The translations under genes and the position numbers were made by a program. A stretch of 64,000 nt of DNA from positions 62,001 to 126,000 of the forward strand of contig NZ_JADKRZ010000001.1 of assembly GCF_015350905.1 (NCBI RefSeq), in the 5' to 3' direction. Position 1 is the stretch's first letter. Each line of letters opens with the position of its first letter. Below are positions 52,092 to 61,219 of the stretch, one piece after another. Origin of the DNA: Curtobacterium sp. VKM Ac-2865. Lineage in GTDB: Bacteria > Actinomycetota > Actinomycetes > Actinomycetales > Microbacteriaceae. A model generated the notes under the pieces. That model ran no database searches, was not told the origin of the DNA, and was given only the letters and a program-made list of their open reading frames with translations.

Positions 52092-53759
52092 GTGGCAACG
52101 ACGAGCGCACCGACGCTTCCGGATTCCGGACTCAAGCGGAACGTCGGCTTCATCGGACTGATCTGGGCCTCGACCGGCTCGATCATCGGGTCCGGCTGGC
52201 TGTTCGGCTCGCAGGAGGCCCTCAAGACCGCCGGGCCCGCCGCCATCATCTCGTGGCTGATCGGTGGCGTCGCGATCCTGGTACTCGCACTCGTGCACGC
52301 CGAGCTCGGGGGCATGTTCCCCATCGCCGGCGGCACGGCCCGGTTCCCGCACATCGCGTTCGGCGGCGTCGCCGGGGCGTCGTTCGGCTGGTTCTCGTGG
52401 CTGCAGTCGGTCACGGTCGCGCCGATCGAGGTCGAGGCCATGATCAAGTACGCGCAGCACTGGCAGTTCGCCCACCCGTGGCTGCACACCACCACCGTCG
52501 ACGGGGAGACCCAGCAGCTCCTCACCGGCGCGGGCATCGCCGTGGCGGTGCTGCTCATGGCGGTCGTCACGGTGATCAACCTGCTGAGCGTGAAGATCCT
52601 CGCGAACACGAACTCGGCGGCGACCTGGTGGAAGGTCGCCATCCCCCTGCTGGTCATCATCGTGCTGGCCTTCAGCGGGTTCCACGGCTCGAACTTCACC
52701 GCCGCGGACGGGTTCATGCCCCAGGGCGCGAAGGGCGTCCTCGCCGCGGTGTCCACGTCCGGCATCATCTTCGCGTTCCTCGGCTTCGAGCAGGCGGACC
52801 AGCTCGCCGGCGAGGCGAAGAACCCCAGGCGCGACATCCCCCGCGCCGTCATCGGCTCCGTCGTGATCGGCCTGGTCATCTACCTGCTGCTGCAGGTCGT
52901 CTTCCTCGGCGTGCTGCGCTCGGACGCGATCCAGGGCTCGTGGGCGACCGCGGACTTCACGAAGTACACGGGCCCGTTCGCCGACATCGCGATGGCGGCG
53001 GGACTCACGTGGCTGGCGGTCGTCATCTTCATCGACGCGATCATCTCCCCGGCGGGCACCGGACTCATCTACGTCACGGCGACGTCGCGCATCTCGTACG
53101 GCCTCAGCCGGAACGGGTACTTCCCGAAGGCGTTCGAGTGGACCACGAAGGCCGGTGTGCCGTGGGTCGGCCTGATCACCGCGTTCGTCGTGGGGTGCGC
53201 GTGCTTCGCCCCGTTCCCGTCCTGGCAAGGCCTGGTCAGCCTCATCACGAGCGCGTCGGTGCTCATGTACGCCGGAGCGCCACTCGCCCTCGGCGCGTTC
53301 CGGAAGCGCATCCCCGAGGTCGAGCGCCCCTACCGGATGCCCGCGGCTGCGGTGCTCTCCCCGGTCGCGTTCATCGTCGCGAACCTCATCATCCTGTGGA
53401 CCGGGTGGGACACCGACTGGAAGCTCGGCGTCGCGATCCTCATCGGCGCGGTCGTGATCATCGCGAACAACGTCTTCCGCGGACAGACGAGCGTCCGGCC
53501 GCGGTGGGACTGGAAGGCGGCCCAGTGGCTGCTGCCCTACCTGGTCGGCATGGGGCTCATCGTGTTCCTGAGCGACTTCGGGCCGCTCACGCACCCGGTG
53601 TTCCCGCTCTGGATCGACATCGTCGTGGTCGCCGTGTTCTCGGTCATCGTCTACTACTGGGCGATCAACTCGGCGTCCCCGCGTGCGGAGATCCTGCGCA
53701 CCGCCGACGACGTCCGTGACGTCGAGGAGTCGGCGGTCGTCGAACCCGTCCGCCACTGA
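52092..53759 (+). CDS. APC-family amino acid permease
   Basis: This 555-residue secondary transporter has about 13-14 membrane helices. It shows the APC start GFIGLIWASTGSIIGSGWLFG, helix 3 GGTARFPHIAFGG, FAFLGFEQADQLAGEAKNPRRDIPRA in the middle and TATSRISYGLSRNGYFPKAF later. The substrate is probably an amino acid or a derived amine; no specific call is possible. The GTG at 52092 follows CAGGAGC. Two hairpins precede it. Confidence 0.9.
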   Translation: MATTSAPTLPDSGLKRNVGFIGLIWASTGSIIGSGWLFGSQEALKTAGPAAIISWLIGGVAILVLALVHAELGGMFPIAGGTARFPHIAFGGVAGASFGWFSWLQSVTVAPIEVEAMIKYAQHWQFAHPWLHTTTVDGETQQLLTGAGIAVAVLLMAVVTVINLLSVKILANTNSAATWWKVAIPLLVIIVLAFSGFHGSNFTAADGFMPQGAKGVLAAVSTSGIIFAFLGFEQADQLAGEAKNPRRDIPRAVIGSVVIGLVIYLLLQVVFLGVLRSDAIQGSWATADFTKYTGPFADIAMAAGLTWLAVVIFIDAIISPAGTGLIYVTATSRISYGLSRNGYFPKAFEWTTKAGVPWVGLITAFVVGCACFAPFPSWQGLVSLITSASVLMYAGAPLALGAFRKRIPEVERPYRMPAAAVLSPVAFIVANLIILWTGWDTDWKLGVAILIGAVVIIANNVFRGQTSVRPRWDWKAAQWLLPYLVGMGLIVFLSDFGPLTHPVFPLWIDIVVVAVFSVIVYYWAINSASPRAEILRTADDVRDVEESAVVEPVRH

Positions 53760-53782
53760 GGAGTACTCCCAGCGCACGGCCG

Positions 53783-53788
53783 TAGCAT
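53783..53788 (+). promoter_or_regulatory. -10 box TAGCAT before the sensor kinase
   Basis: TAGCAT ends 6 bases before the GTG at 53795, with no ribosome binding site; leaderless-type promoter. Confidence 0.4.
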
Positions 53789-53794
53789 CGTCCG

Positions 53795-54952
53795 GTGGAA
53801 CATCGCACACTGGACATCACGAGCCGGCGCGGCAGCAGGGTCGGGGAGCGCGAGGCGCCCGCGCTCAGTGCAGCCGCACTCGCCCTGGTCGCCGCCGTCT
53901 GCACGCTCCGCTACCACCGCTTCCACACGACCGGCGCCGAGCACGTCCTGGTCGTCGCACTCGGGGGAGCGGTGGTCCTGACGGCGGTCACGGTCGCCGC
54001 CCTCGTCAGACGGCGGGTCGTCGCCCCGTGGCTGCCGCTCGGACTCGGCGGCGCGACGGTCGTCCTGGTCGCCGTCGCGCCGAGTGCGGCGTGGTGCGTC
54101 GTCCCGCTCATCGTGGTCCTGCACACGGCCCTGCCGGTGCGCCCGGCCACGATCACCAGCGGCATCGCCGTGACCGCCGCGGCCGTGTCAGTGCCCCGAC
54201 TGACCGGGGCGCGCGACCCCGGGCTGTTCCTCGGCTGTCTGCTGGCAGGACTCGTGGTCATCGCCGCCATCGTGGTCTCGCGGACGGCGCTCGCGGCCCA
54301 GTCGAGGACGGTGCGGGAACTCATCGCTGCGCGGGCGCGCCTGGTGGCGTCCGAACGACGGGCGAGCGCCCTCGAGGAACGCCGACACGTCAGCGCGGAG
54401 CTGCACGACACCGTGGTGCAGTCGGTCGCGGGTGCGCTGTACCTCGCGGAGGCAGCCGAGCGGTCGGGGGACGCGACCATCGCCACGGGTGCGCGTGCTG
54501 CGCTCCGGACCGCGGTCGCCGATGCCCGAGCACTCGTCGACCGGCTCGATGCCGACGGCGGCGACGTCGAGCCGCTCGAGGACCAGCTCGCCGCCGTCGC
54601 CGCGCGGACCGGTGCGTCGCTCCGCGTCATCGGCGCCCCCGTGGCAGTGTCGCCGATGCGCGCACTCGCGCTGGTCAGGACCGCGCAGAGTGCCCTCGGC
54701 AACGCCGAGCGGCACGCGATGGCGACGACCGTGGCGGTGGAGGTCGACCACGGCGACCGCGACGTGACCGTCACCGTGCGGGACGACGGACGAGGCTTCG
54801 ACGTCCGCACCGCCGTCGTCGCGGGTCCGGACGGCGGGCACGGTCTGACGATCATGCGTCGCCGTGTCGACGCTGTCGGGGGCACGTTGGACATCCGTTC
54901 CGACGACGGTGGGACCGTCGTCAGCGCCAGCGTCCCGGTCGGCCACCGATGA
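53795..54952 (+). CDS. NarL-type sensor histidine kinase, SenS-like
   Basis: This 385-residue sensor has about five membrane helices in residues 20-170. A coiled linker follows, then the HisKA_3 dimerisation domain with the phospho-acceptor His in SAELHDTVVQSVAG (about 207), and a HATPase domain with GNAERHA and DDGRGFDV plus a G-box GGHGL. Its stop overlaps the response regulator. With the secreted HbpS-like protein encoded convergently, this recalls the SenS sensor of Streptomyces, which also has five membrane helices. That parallel is an inference. Confidence 0.88.
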   Translation: MEHRTLDITSRRGSRVGEREAPALSAAALALVAAVCTLRYHRFHTTGAEHVLVVALGGAVVLTAVTVAALVRRRVVAPWLPLGLGGATVVLVAVAPSAAWCVVPLIVVLHTALPVRPATITSGIAVTAAAVSVPRLTGARDPGLFLGCLLAGLVVIAAIVVSRTALAAQSRTVRELIAARARLVASERRASALEERRHVSAELHDTVVQSVAGALYLAEAAERSGDATIATGARAALRTAVADARALVDRLDADGGDVEPLEDQLAAVAARTGASLRVIGAPVAVSPMRALALVRTAQSALGNAERHAMATTVAVEVDHGDRDVTVTVRDDGRGFDVRTAVVAGPDGGHGLTIMRRRVDAVGGTLDIRSDDGGTVVSASVPVGHR

Positions 54953-55563
54953 CCCGCGTCGTCCTCGTCGACGACCACCCGATGCTCCGGACCGGGGTCG
55001 CTGCGGTGCTCGGCACGTCCCCGGACATCGAGGTGGTGGGGGCGACCGGCGATCCCGACGACGTCCTCCGCCTGGTGGACGCGACCGCGCCGGACGTGGT
55101 GGTCCTCGACCTCGGACTTGGCTCGCGGAACGGCGGCGACCTGCTGCCGGAGCTGGTCCGCCGGACCCGGGTGCTGGTGTTCACCGCGACCGGGACGGAC
55201 ATCGCGATCATGCGCGCGCTGGACGCCGGAGCGACGGGCTACCTGCTGAAGGACGCCTCGCCGGACGAGTTGTCGGCCGGCATCCGCGCCGCCGCGACCG
55301 GCACCGCCGTGTACGCCGCGGCCGTCGCCGCACGCATGCTCGACCGCGGGCGACGTCCGGACGAGTCGCTCACGCCGCGGGAACTCGACGTCCTGGAGCT
55401 CCTCGGCGCAGGACTGACGAACCGGGCGATCGCGGAGCGGCTGTTCATGAGCGAGTCGACCGTGAAGACCCACCTGATCCGGGTGTTCGCGAAGCTCGGC
55501 GTCGACGGTCGTGCCGGCGCAGTGGCCGAGGCGAGCCGGCGCGGCGTCATCGCGCTCGACTGA
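54949..55563 (+). CDS. NarL/LuxR-type response regulator, SenR-like
   Basis: The 204-residue partner of the upstream kinase has a receiver domain with LVDDHPMLR, phospho-acceptor Asp in DVVVLDLGLG (about 55), the conserved Thr in FTATG and Lys in LLKDASPDE. The C-terminal LuxR helix-turn-helix is LTPRELDVLELLGAGLTNRAIAERL followed by STVKTHL. The ATGA overlap couples it to the kinase. Confidence 0.92.
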   Translation: MTRVVLVDDHPMLRTGVAAVLGTSPDIEVVGATGDPDDVLRLVDATAPDVVVLDLGLGSRNGGDLLPELVRRTRVLVFTATGTDIAIMRALDAGATGYLLKDASPDELSAGIRAAATGTAVYAAAVAARMLDRGRRPDESLTPRELDVLELLGAGLTNRAIAERLFMSESTVKTHLIRVFAKLGVDGRAGAVAEASRRGVIALD

Positions 55564-55623
55564 CCGACGAGGCGACCCGGTGGCCGTCCCGCCGGTCCGT
55601 CGACGGTGCTGTTGGTGACGAGG

Positions 55624-56175
55624 TCAGCGAGCGATGGCGTCCAGGCCCGCCTGTGCGTACTCCTGGTCTTTGTCTCCGGAGGGGGACCCACCGACGCCGA
55701 TGCCGGCGATCGAGGCATCACCGGCCTTGACGGGGACACCGCCGGCGAGGAACAGCGTGCCGGGCAGGTCCTTCAGGCCGGCGTTGTCCCCGGTCGCCCG
55801 CTTCGCGAGGTCGGAGGTCGTCGCTCCGAACGCGGCAGCCGTGTAGGCCTTCTGGCGCGAGGCGCTGATCGTGTGCGATGCGGCGTTCTCACCGCGGACG
55901 AACGCCTGGAGCTGCCCGTTGCGGTCGACCACGGACACGCTCACGAAGCCGGCGCCGTCCTCCTGTGCCGCGGCGAGCGCGGCCGCCGCGGCCTTCATGG
56001 CGTCGGTGGAGCTGAGGCGCTTCGCGTCGACGACGGCCTTGCCGGTGACGGCTGCGGCGGGCTGGACAGCGGCGGTCGCGGGAGCGTCGGTGCCGGTGAG
56101 CGCGGCGCCGGTGGTGACTCCGGCGACGGCGAGTGCCGCGGCGGTGGTGATGACGAGGGTGTGGGGGAGACGCAT
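55624..56175 (-). CDS. Secreted GlcG/HbpS-family protein
   Basis: This 183-residue protein has an N-terminal Sec signal (LVITTAAALAVAGVTTGAAL) and a GlcG/HbpS (DUF336) domain: VDRNGQLQAFVRGENA, SASRQKAYTAAAFGATT, LPGTLFLAGGVPVKAGDASIAGIGVGG. HbpS of Streptomyces reticuli is an extracellular heme-binding protein that controls the SenS kinase. Here the gene is convergent to a kinase-regulator pair. ATG 56175 has GGAAGG upstream. Heme binding by this member is unproven. Confidence 0.88.
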   Translation of the reverse strand: MRLPHTLVITTAAALAVAGVTTGAALTGTDAPATAAVQPAAAVTGKAVVDAKRLSSTDAMKAAAAALAAAQEDGAGFVSVSVVDRNGQLQAFVRGENAASHTISASRQKAYTAAAFGATTSDLAKRATGDNAGLKDLPGTLFLAGGVPVKAGDASIAGIGVGGSPSGDKDQEYAQAGLDAIAR

Positions 56176-56311
56176 GGGTCCTGCCTTCCGTTCGATGTGG
56201 TGCGACCAGCCTCTCGTCGGAGCACGGTGCAGCACATCGACCATCCGGTCATCGCCGGACACCCGTCTGGTGGACCCCGCGACGGGCCCCACGCGTCGAC
56301 GGGCACCCGCG

Positions 56312-57616
56312 TCAGAAGTCGAACAGGTTCGCCCGCAGCCCACCCGAGCCGTACTCGCGCCGGAGTAGGCCCCGCTGCCGCAGCACCGGCACCAGGTCGC
56401 CGAACATCCGGTACACCTGCGCCGGGTGCAGGTCGCCGGAGAAGATGATCCCGTCGTTGTCGGCGTCGGCGCCGAGCTCCTCGATGAAGTCCGCGAACTC
56501 GTCAGCGGTGCCCACGAACCCCTCACGTGAGGACACCCGCCCCTTGCGCGCCTTCCGCGTCAGGAGCTCCCGCAGCGGTGCGTCCGGCGTGTCCCCGAGC
56601 AGCCCGCGGATCGTGCCGGCGGACACGTGGTCCCCGAAGGTGCCGTCGGGCACGGGGGCGTCGAGGTCGAGCGCGAGCAGGTCGGTCTCCGAGTCGCTCG
56701 ACCAGGCGATCGCGGCGGTGCGCAGGTCGTCGTCGGACGGGTGCGTCGAGGCCGCGACGATCCGGTCGGCCTCGTCCGCGGAGACGGTGATCTCCGGCTT
56801 GAGCACGAACAGGATGCGCAGGTCCGACGCGGCACGACCGGCATCGGCCGCTGCGGCGAGCACCCGGCCCCGGTAGTCCGACACGGCGGACGCCGACAGC
56901 GGTGCGAGGGCGAGCTGCACGTCCGAGTGGGTGCCGGCGAACCCGAGTCCGCGGCCCGACCCACCGGGGGAGACCACCACCGGGTCGCTGGCCATCGGCA
57001 GGGCGTTCAGCGGGCCGTCCGCGGTGAAGTACGCCCCCTCGTGGTGGAACGCGTCGAGCGCGTCACCGTCGGCGAAACTCCAGTCCTGGCTGTTGCCGAT
57101 GTAGGCGTCACCCCAGGAGTGCCAGAGGCGCCGCAGCAGGGTGATCCACTCCTCGGCCCGGTCGTAGGCCTGGTCGTGGGGCAGCGGCGGCACCCCGGCG
57201 TGCCTGGCGCTGCCGACGTCGGTCACGACGTTGATGCCGAAGCGTTCCGACGACAGGTGCGCGAGCGTGGCGAACTGCCGTGCCGCCAGGTACGGCGGCG
57301 TGATCCCCGCGTTCACGGTCGGCGCGATCCCGATGTGCGAGGTCGCGGCGAACAGGTACGGCGCCAGCAACAGCGGGTCGTGCTTCGGTCCGCCGTACGC
57401 CTGGCGGATCCGCAGGTCGAGCGTCGAGGGGGTGCCGAGGGAGATCGCGTCCTCGGCGATGACCAGGTCCATCCCCGCCTGCTCCAGTGCGCGCACGGAC
57501 TGCTGGTACATGTCCGGCTTCGTCCAGTCGTGGCCCCAGTCCCAGTCGGACCGTCCCCACGCCTGCGGGCCGAAGCCACGCGAGAAGAAGTACCCGAAGT
57601 GCTGCAGGTCGGCCAT
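56312..57616 (-). CDS. LLM-class flavin-dependent monooxygenase
   Basis: The 434-residue protein is of the NtaA/SnaA/DszA group of reduced-FMN oxygenases. It has the N-terminal DWDWGHDWTKPDMYQQSVRALEQAGMDLVIAEDA, PYLAARQFATLAHLSSERFGINVVTDVGSARHAG and VVSPGGSGRGLGFAGTHSD. Members oxidise chelators or organosulfur compounds. It starts 2 bases after the sulfhydrylase gene, so a role in using organic sulfur is likely but not proven. No flavin reductase gene is near. Confidence 0.85.
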   Translation of the reverse strand: MADLQHFGYFFSRGFGPQAWGRSDWDWGHDWTKPDMYQQSVRALEQAGMDLVIAEDAISLGTPSTLDLRIRQAYGGPKHDPLLLAPYLFAATSHIGIAPTVNAGITPPYLAARQFATLAHLSSERFGINVVTDVGSARHAGVPPLPHDQAYDRAEEWITLLRRLWHSWGDAYIGNSQDWSFADGDALDAFHHEGAYFTADGPLNALPMASDPVVVSPGGSGRGLGFAGTHSDVQLALAPLSASAVSDYRGRVLAAAADAGRAASDLRILFVLKPEITVSADEADRIVAASTHPSDDDLRTAAIAWSSDSETDLLALDLDAPVPDGTFGDHVSAGTIRGLLGDTPDAPLRELLTRKARKGRVSSREGFVGTADEFADFIEELGADADNDGIIFSGDLHPAQVYRMFGDLVPVLRQRGLLRREYGSGGLRANLFDF

Positions 57617-57618
57617 CG

Positions 57619-59013
57619 TCAGATCTCCTCGGCGATCACGTGCTGTGCCGGGACCGTGTGTCCCAGGGTGGCGAGCTCCGTGGCGGGCGTGGTCTGAGCC
57701 TCCTGGCCGGTCCTGCCGCCGCCGCGCACCGCGGCGAGCCCGCGCTCCAGGTCGCGGAGCAGGTCGGCGACGTCCTCGATGCCGACGGACAGGCGGACCA
57801 GGCCGTCGCCGATGCCCTGCTCCGCGCGTTCCTCGGGCGTCCGCCCGGCGTGCGTCGTCGTCGCCGGGTGCAGGATCAGCGACCGCACGTCGCCCAGGTG
57901 GGTCATCCGGCTGAACAGCTGCACCGCGTCGATGAAGGCACGGGCGGCCGGCTCGCCACCGGCGAGCGTGAAGGCGAACACGGAGCCGGCTCCCCGGGGC
58001 AGGTAGCGCTCCGCCAGGTCGTGGTACGGACTGGAGGCCAGACCTGCGTGGTCGACGCTCGTCACCTCCGGCTGCTGGTCCAGCCACTCGGCGACGGCGA
58101 GCGCGTTCGCGCTGTGGCGCTCGATCCGCAGGCTCAGGGTCTCGATGCCCTGGCGGAGCAGGAAGGCGTTGAACGGCGAGGGGGTCGGGCCGATCCGCGA
58201 GCTGATGACGTCACGGGCGTAGACGATGTACGCGCGGGTGCCGTACCGGTCGACGTAGCTCTGGTCGCCGAGGGACCGCTCCGGGCTCGTCAGGTGGGTC
58301 CAGCGTTCGGGGGAGGCGGACCAGTCGAACGTCCCGCCGTCGACGACCACGCCGCCGAGGCCCGAGCCGTGCCCGCTGAGGAACTTCGACGCCGAGTGCA
58401 CCACGATGTCCGCGCCGTGCTCCACCGGACGCACGAGGTACGGCGTCGCCAGGGTGTTGTCGACGATCAACGGCACGCCCGCCCGGTGCGCGGTGTCGGC
58501 CACACCAGTGATGTCGAGGACGTCGTTCTTCGGGTTCGGGATGGTCTCGGCGAAGAACGCCTTGGTGTTCGGGCGGACGGCGGCGGCCCAGGCGTCGAGG
58601 TCGCGGGCGTCGCCGACGAAGTCGACCTCGATGCCGAGGCGCCCGAGGTTCTGCGTCAGGAGTCCTCGCGTGCCCTCGTAGATGCTCCTGGCGCTGACCA
58701 CGTGGTCGCCCGCCTGCAGGAGTCCGAGGAACGCCACGGTCGCCGCGGCCTGACCGCTGCTGACGAGGATCGCCTCCGCGCCGCGCTCGAGCAGGGCCAC
58801 GCGGCGTTCGACGTCGGCGTTCGTGGGGTTGCCGAGCCGCGTGTACGTGTAGCCGTCGTCGGTGCCGGCGAAGCGGTCGCGGGCCTGGTCGAAGTCGTCG
58901 AAGAGGAAGCCGGAGGACATGTGGATCGCGGGCACCCGGGCACCGTGGCCGGCGTCGGGCACGAAGCCGCCGTGGACCTGCTCGGTCGCGAATCCGTGGT
59001 CGTCGTTCGACAT
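57619..59013 (-). CDS. O-acetylhomoserine sulfhydrylase-type PLP enzyme
   Basis: This 464-residue Cys/Met-metabolism PLP enzyme joins O-acetylhomoserine with sulfide, making homocysteine. Typical segments are FATEQVHGGFVPD, YTRLGNPTNADVERRVALLE, SSGQAAATVAF, the PLP Lys in SASKFLSGHGSGLGG, and SVGIEDVADLLRDLERGL. ATG 59013 has GGAGG upstream. Paired with the flavin monooxygenase gene, it probably assimilates sulfur released from organic compounds. Confidence 0.9.
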   Translation of the reverse strand: MSNDDHGFATEQVHGGFVPDAGHGARVPAIHMSSGFLFDDFDQARDRFAGTDDGYTYTRLGNPTNADVERRVALLERGAEAILVSSGQAAATVAFLGLLQAGDHVVSARSIYEGTRGLLTQNLGRLGIEVDFVGDARDLDAWAAAVRPNTKAFFAETIPNPKNDVLDITGVADTAHRAGVPLIVDNTLATPYLVRPVEHGADIVVHSASKFLSGHGSGLGGVVVDGGTFDWSASPERWTHLTSPERSLGDQSYVDRYGTRAYIVYARDVISSRIGPTPSPFNAFLLRQGIETLSLRIERHSANALAVAEWLDQQPEVTSVDHAGLASSPYHDLAERYLPRGAGSVFAFTLAGGEPAARAFIDAVQLFSRMTHLGDVRSLILHPATTTHAGRTPEERAEQGIGDGLVRLSVGIEDVADLLRDLERGLAAVRGGGRTGQEAQTTPATELATLGHTVPAQHVIAEEI

Positions 59014-59099
59014 GGGCACCTCCGGGACGTGGTGTCCGTACTCTCGCAGGCCGCGCTCCGTGGACACGTGAATGCGGCGTCCGGTTACGTCCGCCGCCG

Positions 59100-59105
59100 T
59101 ACGAT
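59100..59105 (+). promoter_or_regulatory. -10 box TACGAT before the uridine-kinase-like gene
   Basis: TACGAT ends 7 bases before GTG 59113, again without a ribosome binding site. Confidence 0.4.
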
Positions 59106-59112
59106 TGCCCAG

Positions 59113-59703
59113 GTGACCCCGGATCCCGCGCTCCTCCTTCGGATCAGGGCGGTGGCGCGTGATGCCGGGCGGCCCGTCGTGGTCGGGGTCTCCGGCTTCT
59201 GCGGGTCCGGCAAGTCGACGCTCGCCCGCACGGTCGTCGACGAGGTCCCAGGCAGCGTCCGGATTCGCGGCGACGACTTCCTCGACCCGACGCGGTCCCA
59301 CCACCGGTCGTCCGACTGGGACGGCGTCGAGCGCGTCCGGCTCCGTGACACCGTCGTCCGGCCGTTCCGCTCCGGCACCGGCGGTACGTTCCAGCGCTTC
59401 GACTGGTCCACGCGGACCCTCGGCGAACCGGAACCGGTGCCGGTGGCGCGCGTGCTGGTGGTCGACCTGATCGGGCTGTTCCACCCCGAGGTGCTCGACG
59501 AGCTCGACCTGACGGTGTGGTGCGACGTCGACCTCGACACCGCGGTCGCCCGGGGCCTGGCCCGCGACCGGGCGCTCGGCCGGTCCCACGAGGCGCTGTG
59601 GCACGACGTGTGGGTGCCGAACGAACGCGACTTCGCCGACCGGTTCGCGCCGCGGTCGGTGGCGCAGGTGCTCGTGCCGAGCGGCGGCCCGTCGGCGGAC
59701 TGA
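59113..59703 (+). CDS. Uridine-kinase-like P-loop kinase
   Basis: This 196-residue protein has Walker A GFCGSGKSTLA at about residue 28, IRGDDFLDPTR with the catalytic Asp, and GLARDRALGRS as the lid. Uridine kinase and related nucleoside kinases share this layout. GTG 59113 was chosen by its TACGAT box. It diverges from the O-acetylhomoserine sulfhydrylase-type gene. Confidence 0.82.
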   Translation: MTPDPALLLRIRAVARDAGRPVVVGVSGFCGSGKSTLARTVVDEVPGSVRIRGDDFLDPTRSHHRSSDWDGVERVRLRDTVVRPFRSGTGGTFQRFDWSTRTLGEPEPVPVARVLVVDLIGLFHPEVLDELDLTVWCDVDLDTAVARGLARDRALGRSHEALWHDVWVPNERDFADRFAPRSVAQVLVPSGGPSAD

Positions 59704-59778
59704 TCCACGACGCGGGGGATCGGTGTCGTGGCCGACGCGCGCGTCCTGGCGTCGGACGTCGATGTCCGTTCCCGGCGA

Positions 59779-59826
59779 TGACGGATCCGGTCGACGATCC
59801 TCGGGGTTCGCGAACCGGATCCGTCA
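59779..59826. terminator. Inverted repeat between convergent genes
   Basis: Thirteen-base perfect arms TGACGGATCCGGT (59779-59791) and complement (59814-59826) are separated by 22 bases. The repeat lies in the 197-base gap between the uridine-kinase-like and Nudix genes, both of which end toward it. Nothing else is seen in that gap. Confidence 0.55.
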
Positions 59827-59900
59827 CGTCCCGAGAAGGGAAGGCACGTCCGATGCCTGGCGCCGCGGCGGTGCCAGAGAGGGGCGATGCGGGTGCGGGT

Positions 59901-60446
59901 TCAGATACGGGCGCGGAACGCCGTCCGGACGCCGTTGAGTCGGTCGGCGAAGCCTGGTGGCAGCGCCGCGGGCAGGGCGTCGACGGGGAACCAGCAGACG
60001 TCGTCGCTCTCGTCGCTCACGCTCGTTGCGACGTCCGGCCGGGCGACTGCGACGAAGCCGACGTCCCAGTGCGCGGCGCAGGCGAAGCCGCCGTGCAGGT
60101 CGTGCCGGTCGAGGTCGACGACCCGGGTCGCCGCGAGGTCGAGGTCGGGGACGCCGGACTCCTCGCGGGCTTCACGACGGGCGGCGTCCGCGAGCGACAC
60201 GTCGCCGTGCTCGAGGTGTCCGCCGAACTGCACCCAGAACCGGCCCTTGCGGTGCAGGCAGAGCAGCACGTGGGACAGGTCGGGCGACAGCACGAAGCAG
60301 GATGCTGTGAGGTGCTCGCGGCCACCCGCGCGCCACAGTGCGGCGTCGCCGTGGGACACGACGAAGGCGGTGAAGGCATCGCGGTTTGCGCCGGGCGGTG
60401 CGGCTCGGAGTTCGGCGAGGGCATCGAGCGCGTGCATGGGGTCCAT
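59901..60446 (-). CDS. Nudix hydrolase
   Basis: This 181-residue protein has the full Nudix box GHLEHGDVSLADAARREAREESG. It hydrolyses a nucleoside diphosphate linked to another group; the substrate is not predictable. ATG 60446 is the longer of two possible starts (60437). It is the last gene of the glmS run, 41 bases after the M50-type peptidase gene. Confidence 0.88.
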   Translation of the reverse strand: MDPMHALDALAELRAAPPGANRDAFTAFVVSHGDAALWRAGGREHLTASCFVLSPDLSHVLLCLHRKGRFWVQFGGHLEHGDVSLADAARREAREESGVPDLDLAATRVVDLDRHDLHGGFACAAHWDVGFVAVARPDVATSVSDESDDVCWFPVDALPAALPPGFADRLNGVRTAFRARI

Positions 60447-60487
60447 CGTGGCAGGGTCCGCGCGGTGCTCGCGGACGGGCGCCCGCG

Positions 60488-61195
60488 TCAGACCAGCCCG
60501 CGCACGCCCGTCGCGACGGTGTCCCACACGGCGAGCAGCGGCTCGCGGGCGAGCCACACCGCGACGCCGTTGACGAGCACGAACAGGACGAACCACACCG
60601 CGGCGGGCAGCCGCATCTCGGCCGCGGCGATGTGGAAGTCGGTCTGCACGCGCGCCCCGGTGCCGAGCCACCGTGCGACCTGCACGACCGATCGCAGCCC
60701 GTCCACGACGAACAGGGCGCCGACGGCCGCGACGACGAGCACCGTGGCCTCCGACGGACGGAGCGCCACCCAGAGTGCGAGCGCGTCGAAGCCGACGACG
60801 ACCAGGAGCCCGAACCAGTTGCGCACGAAGACCAGGGCGACGAGCCCGATCACCCCGAGCACCACGACGGGGAGCCACCGGGACCCGTGCAGCACCCCGG
60901 TCACGAGCAGCGTGCCCGCCCAGAGCGGCGCGCTGTAGCCGGCGTAGAGGTTCAGCACGCGCACGAGCCACCGGATGCCGCCGGGGACACCGCCGAGCTG
61001 CACCCAGGCCTCCCCGGAGCCGTCCGGGCGCAGGTCGATGCGTCGGATGCGGCCGCCGAAGGGCACCACGACGACGCAGTGGCCGACCTCGTGCGCGATC
61101 GTCGCGGCGATCCGCGCCACCCGCCCGACGCCGGGGACGAACGGGAGCACGGCGCCGACGAGGATCGCGACGAAGACCAGGGAAGCAGAGGACAT
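60488..61195 (-). CDS. M50-type membrane metallopeptidase
   Basis: This 235-residue integral membrane protein has about five helices. HEVGH at about residues 35-39 is the HExxH zinc motif in the first helical hairpin. No clear third-ligand NPDG motif of classical S2P proteases is visible, so it belongs to the M50B-like DUF group. Such proteins may cut membrane proteins. It starts 24 bases after the 31-residue peptide gene. Confidence 0.78.
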   Translation of the reverse strand: MSSASLVFVAILVGAVLPFVPGVGRVARIAATIAHEVGHCVVVVPFGGRIRRIDLRPDGSGEAWVQLGGVPGGIRWLVRVLNLYAGYSAPLWAGTLLVTGVLHGSRWLPVVVLGVIGLVALVFVRNWFGLLVVVGFDALALWVALRPSEATVLVVAAVGALFVVDGLRSVVQVARWLGTGARVQTDFHIAAAEMRLPAAVWFVLFVLVNGVAVWLAREPLLAVWDTVATGVRGLV

Positions 61196-61219
61196 CGTCC
61201 GCCACCCTGGCAGAGACGG

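Noticed and set aside
59014-59112. SAM riboswitch before the sulfhydrylase gene
   Set aside because: Only about 100 bases shared with a divergent promoter and no conserved SAM-aptamer motif; just a weak GTGTCC/GGACAC pairing.
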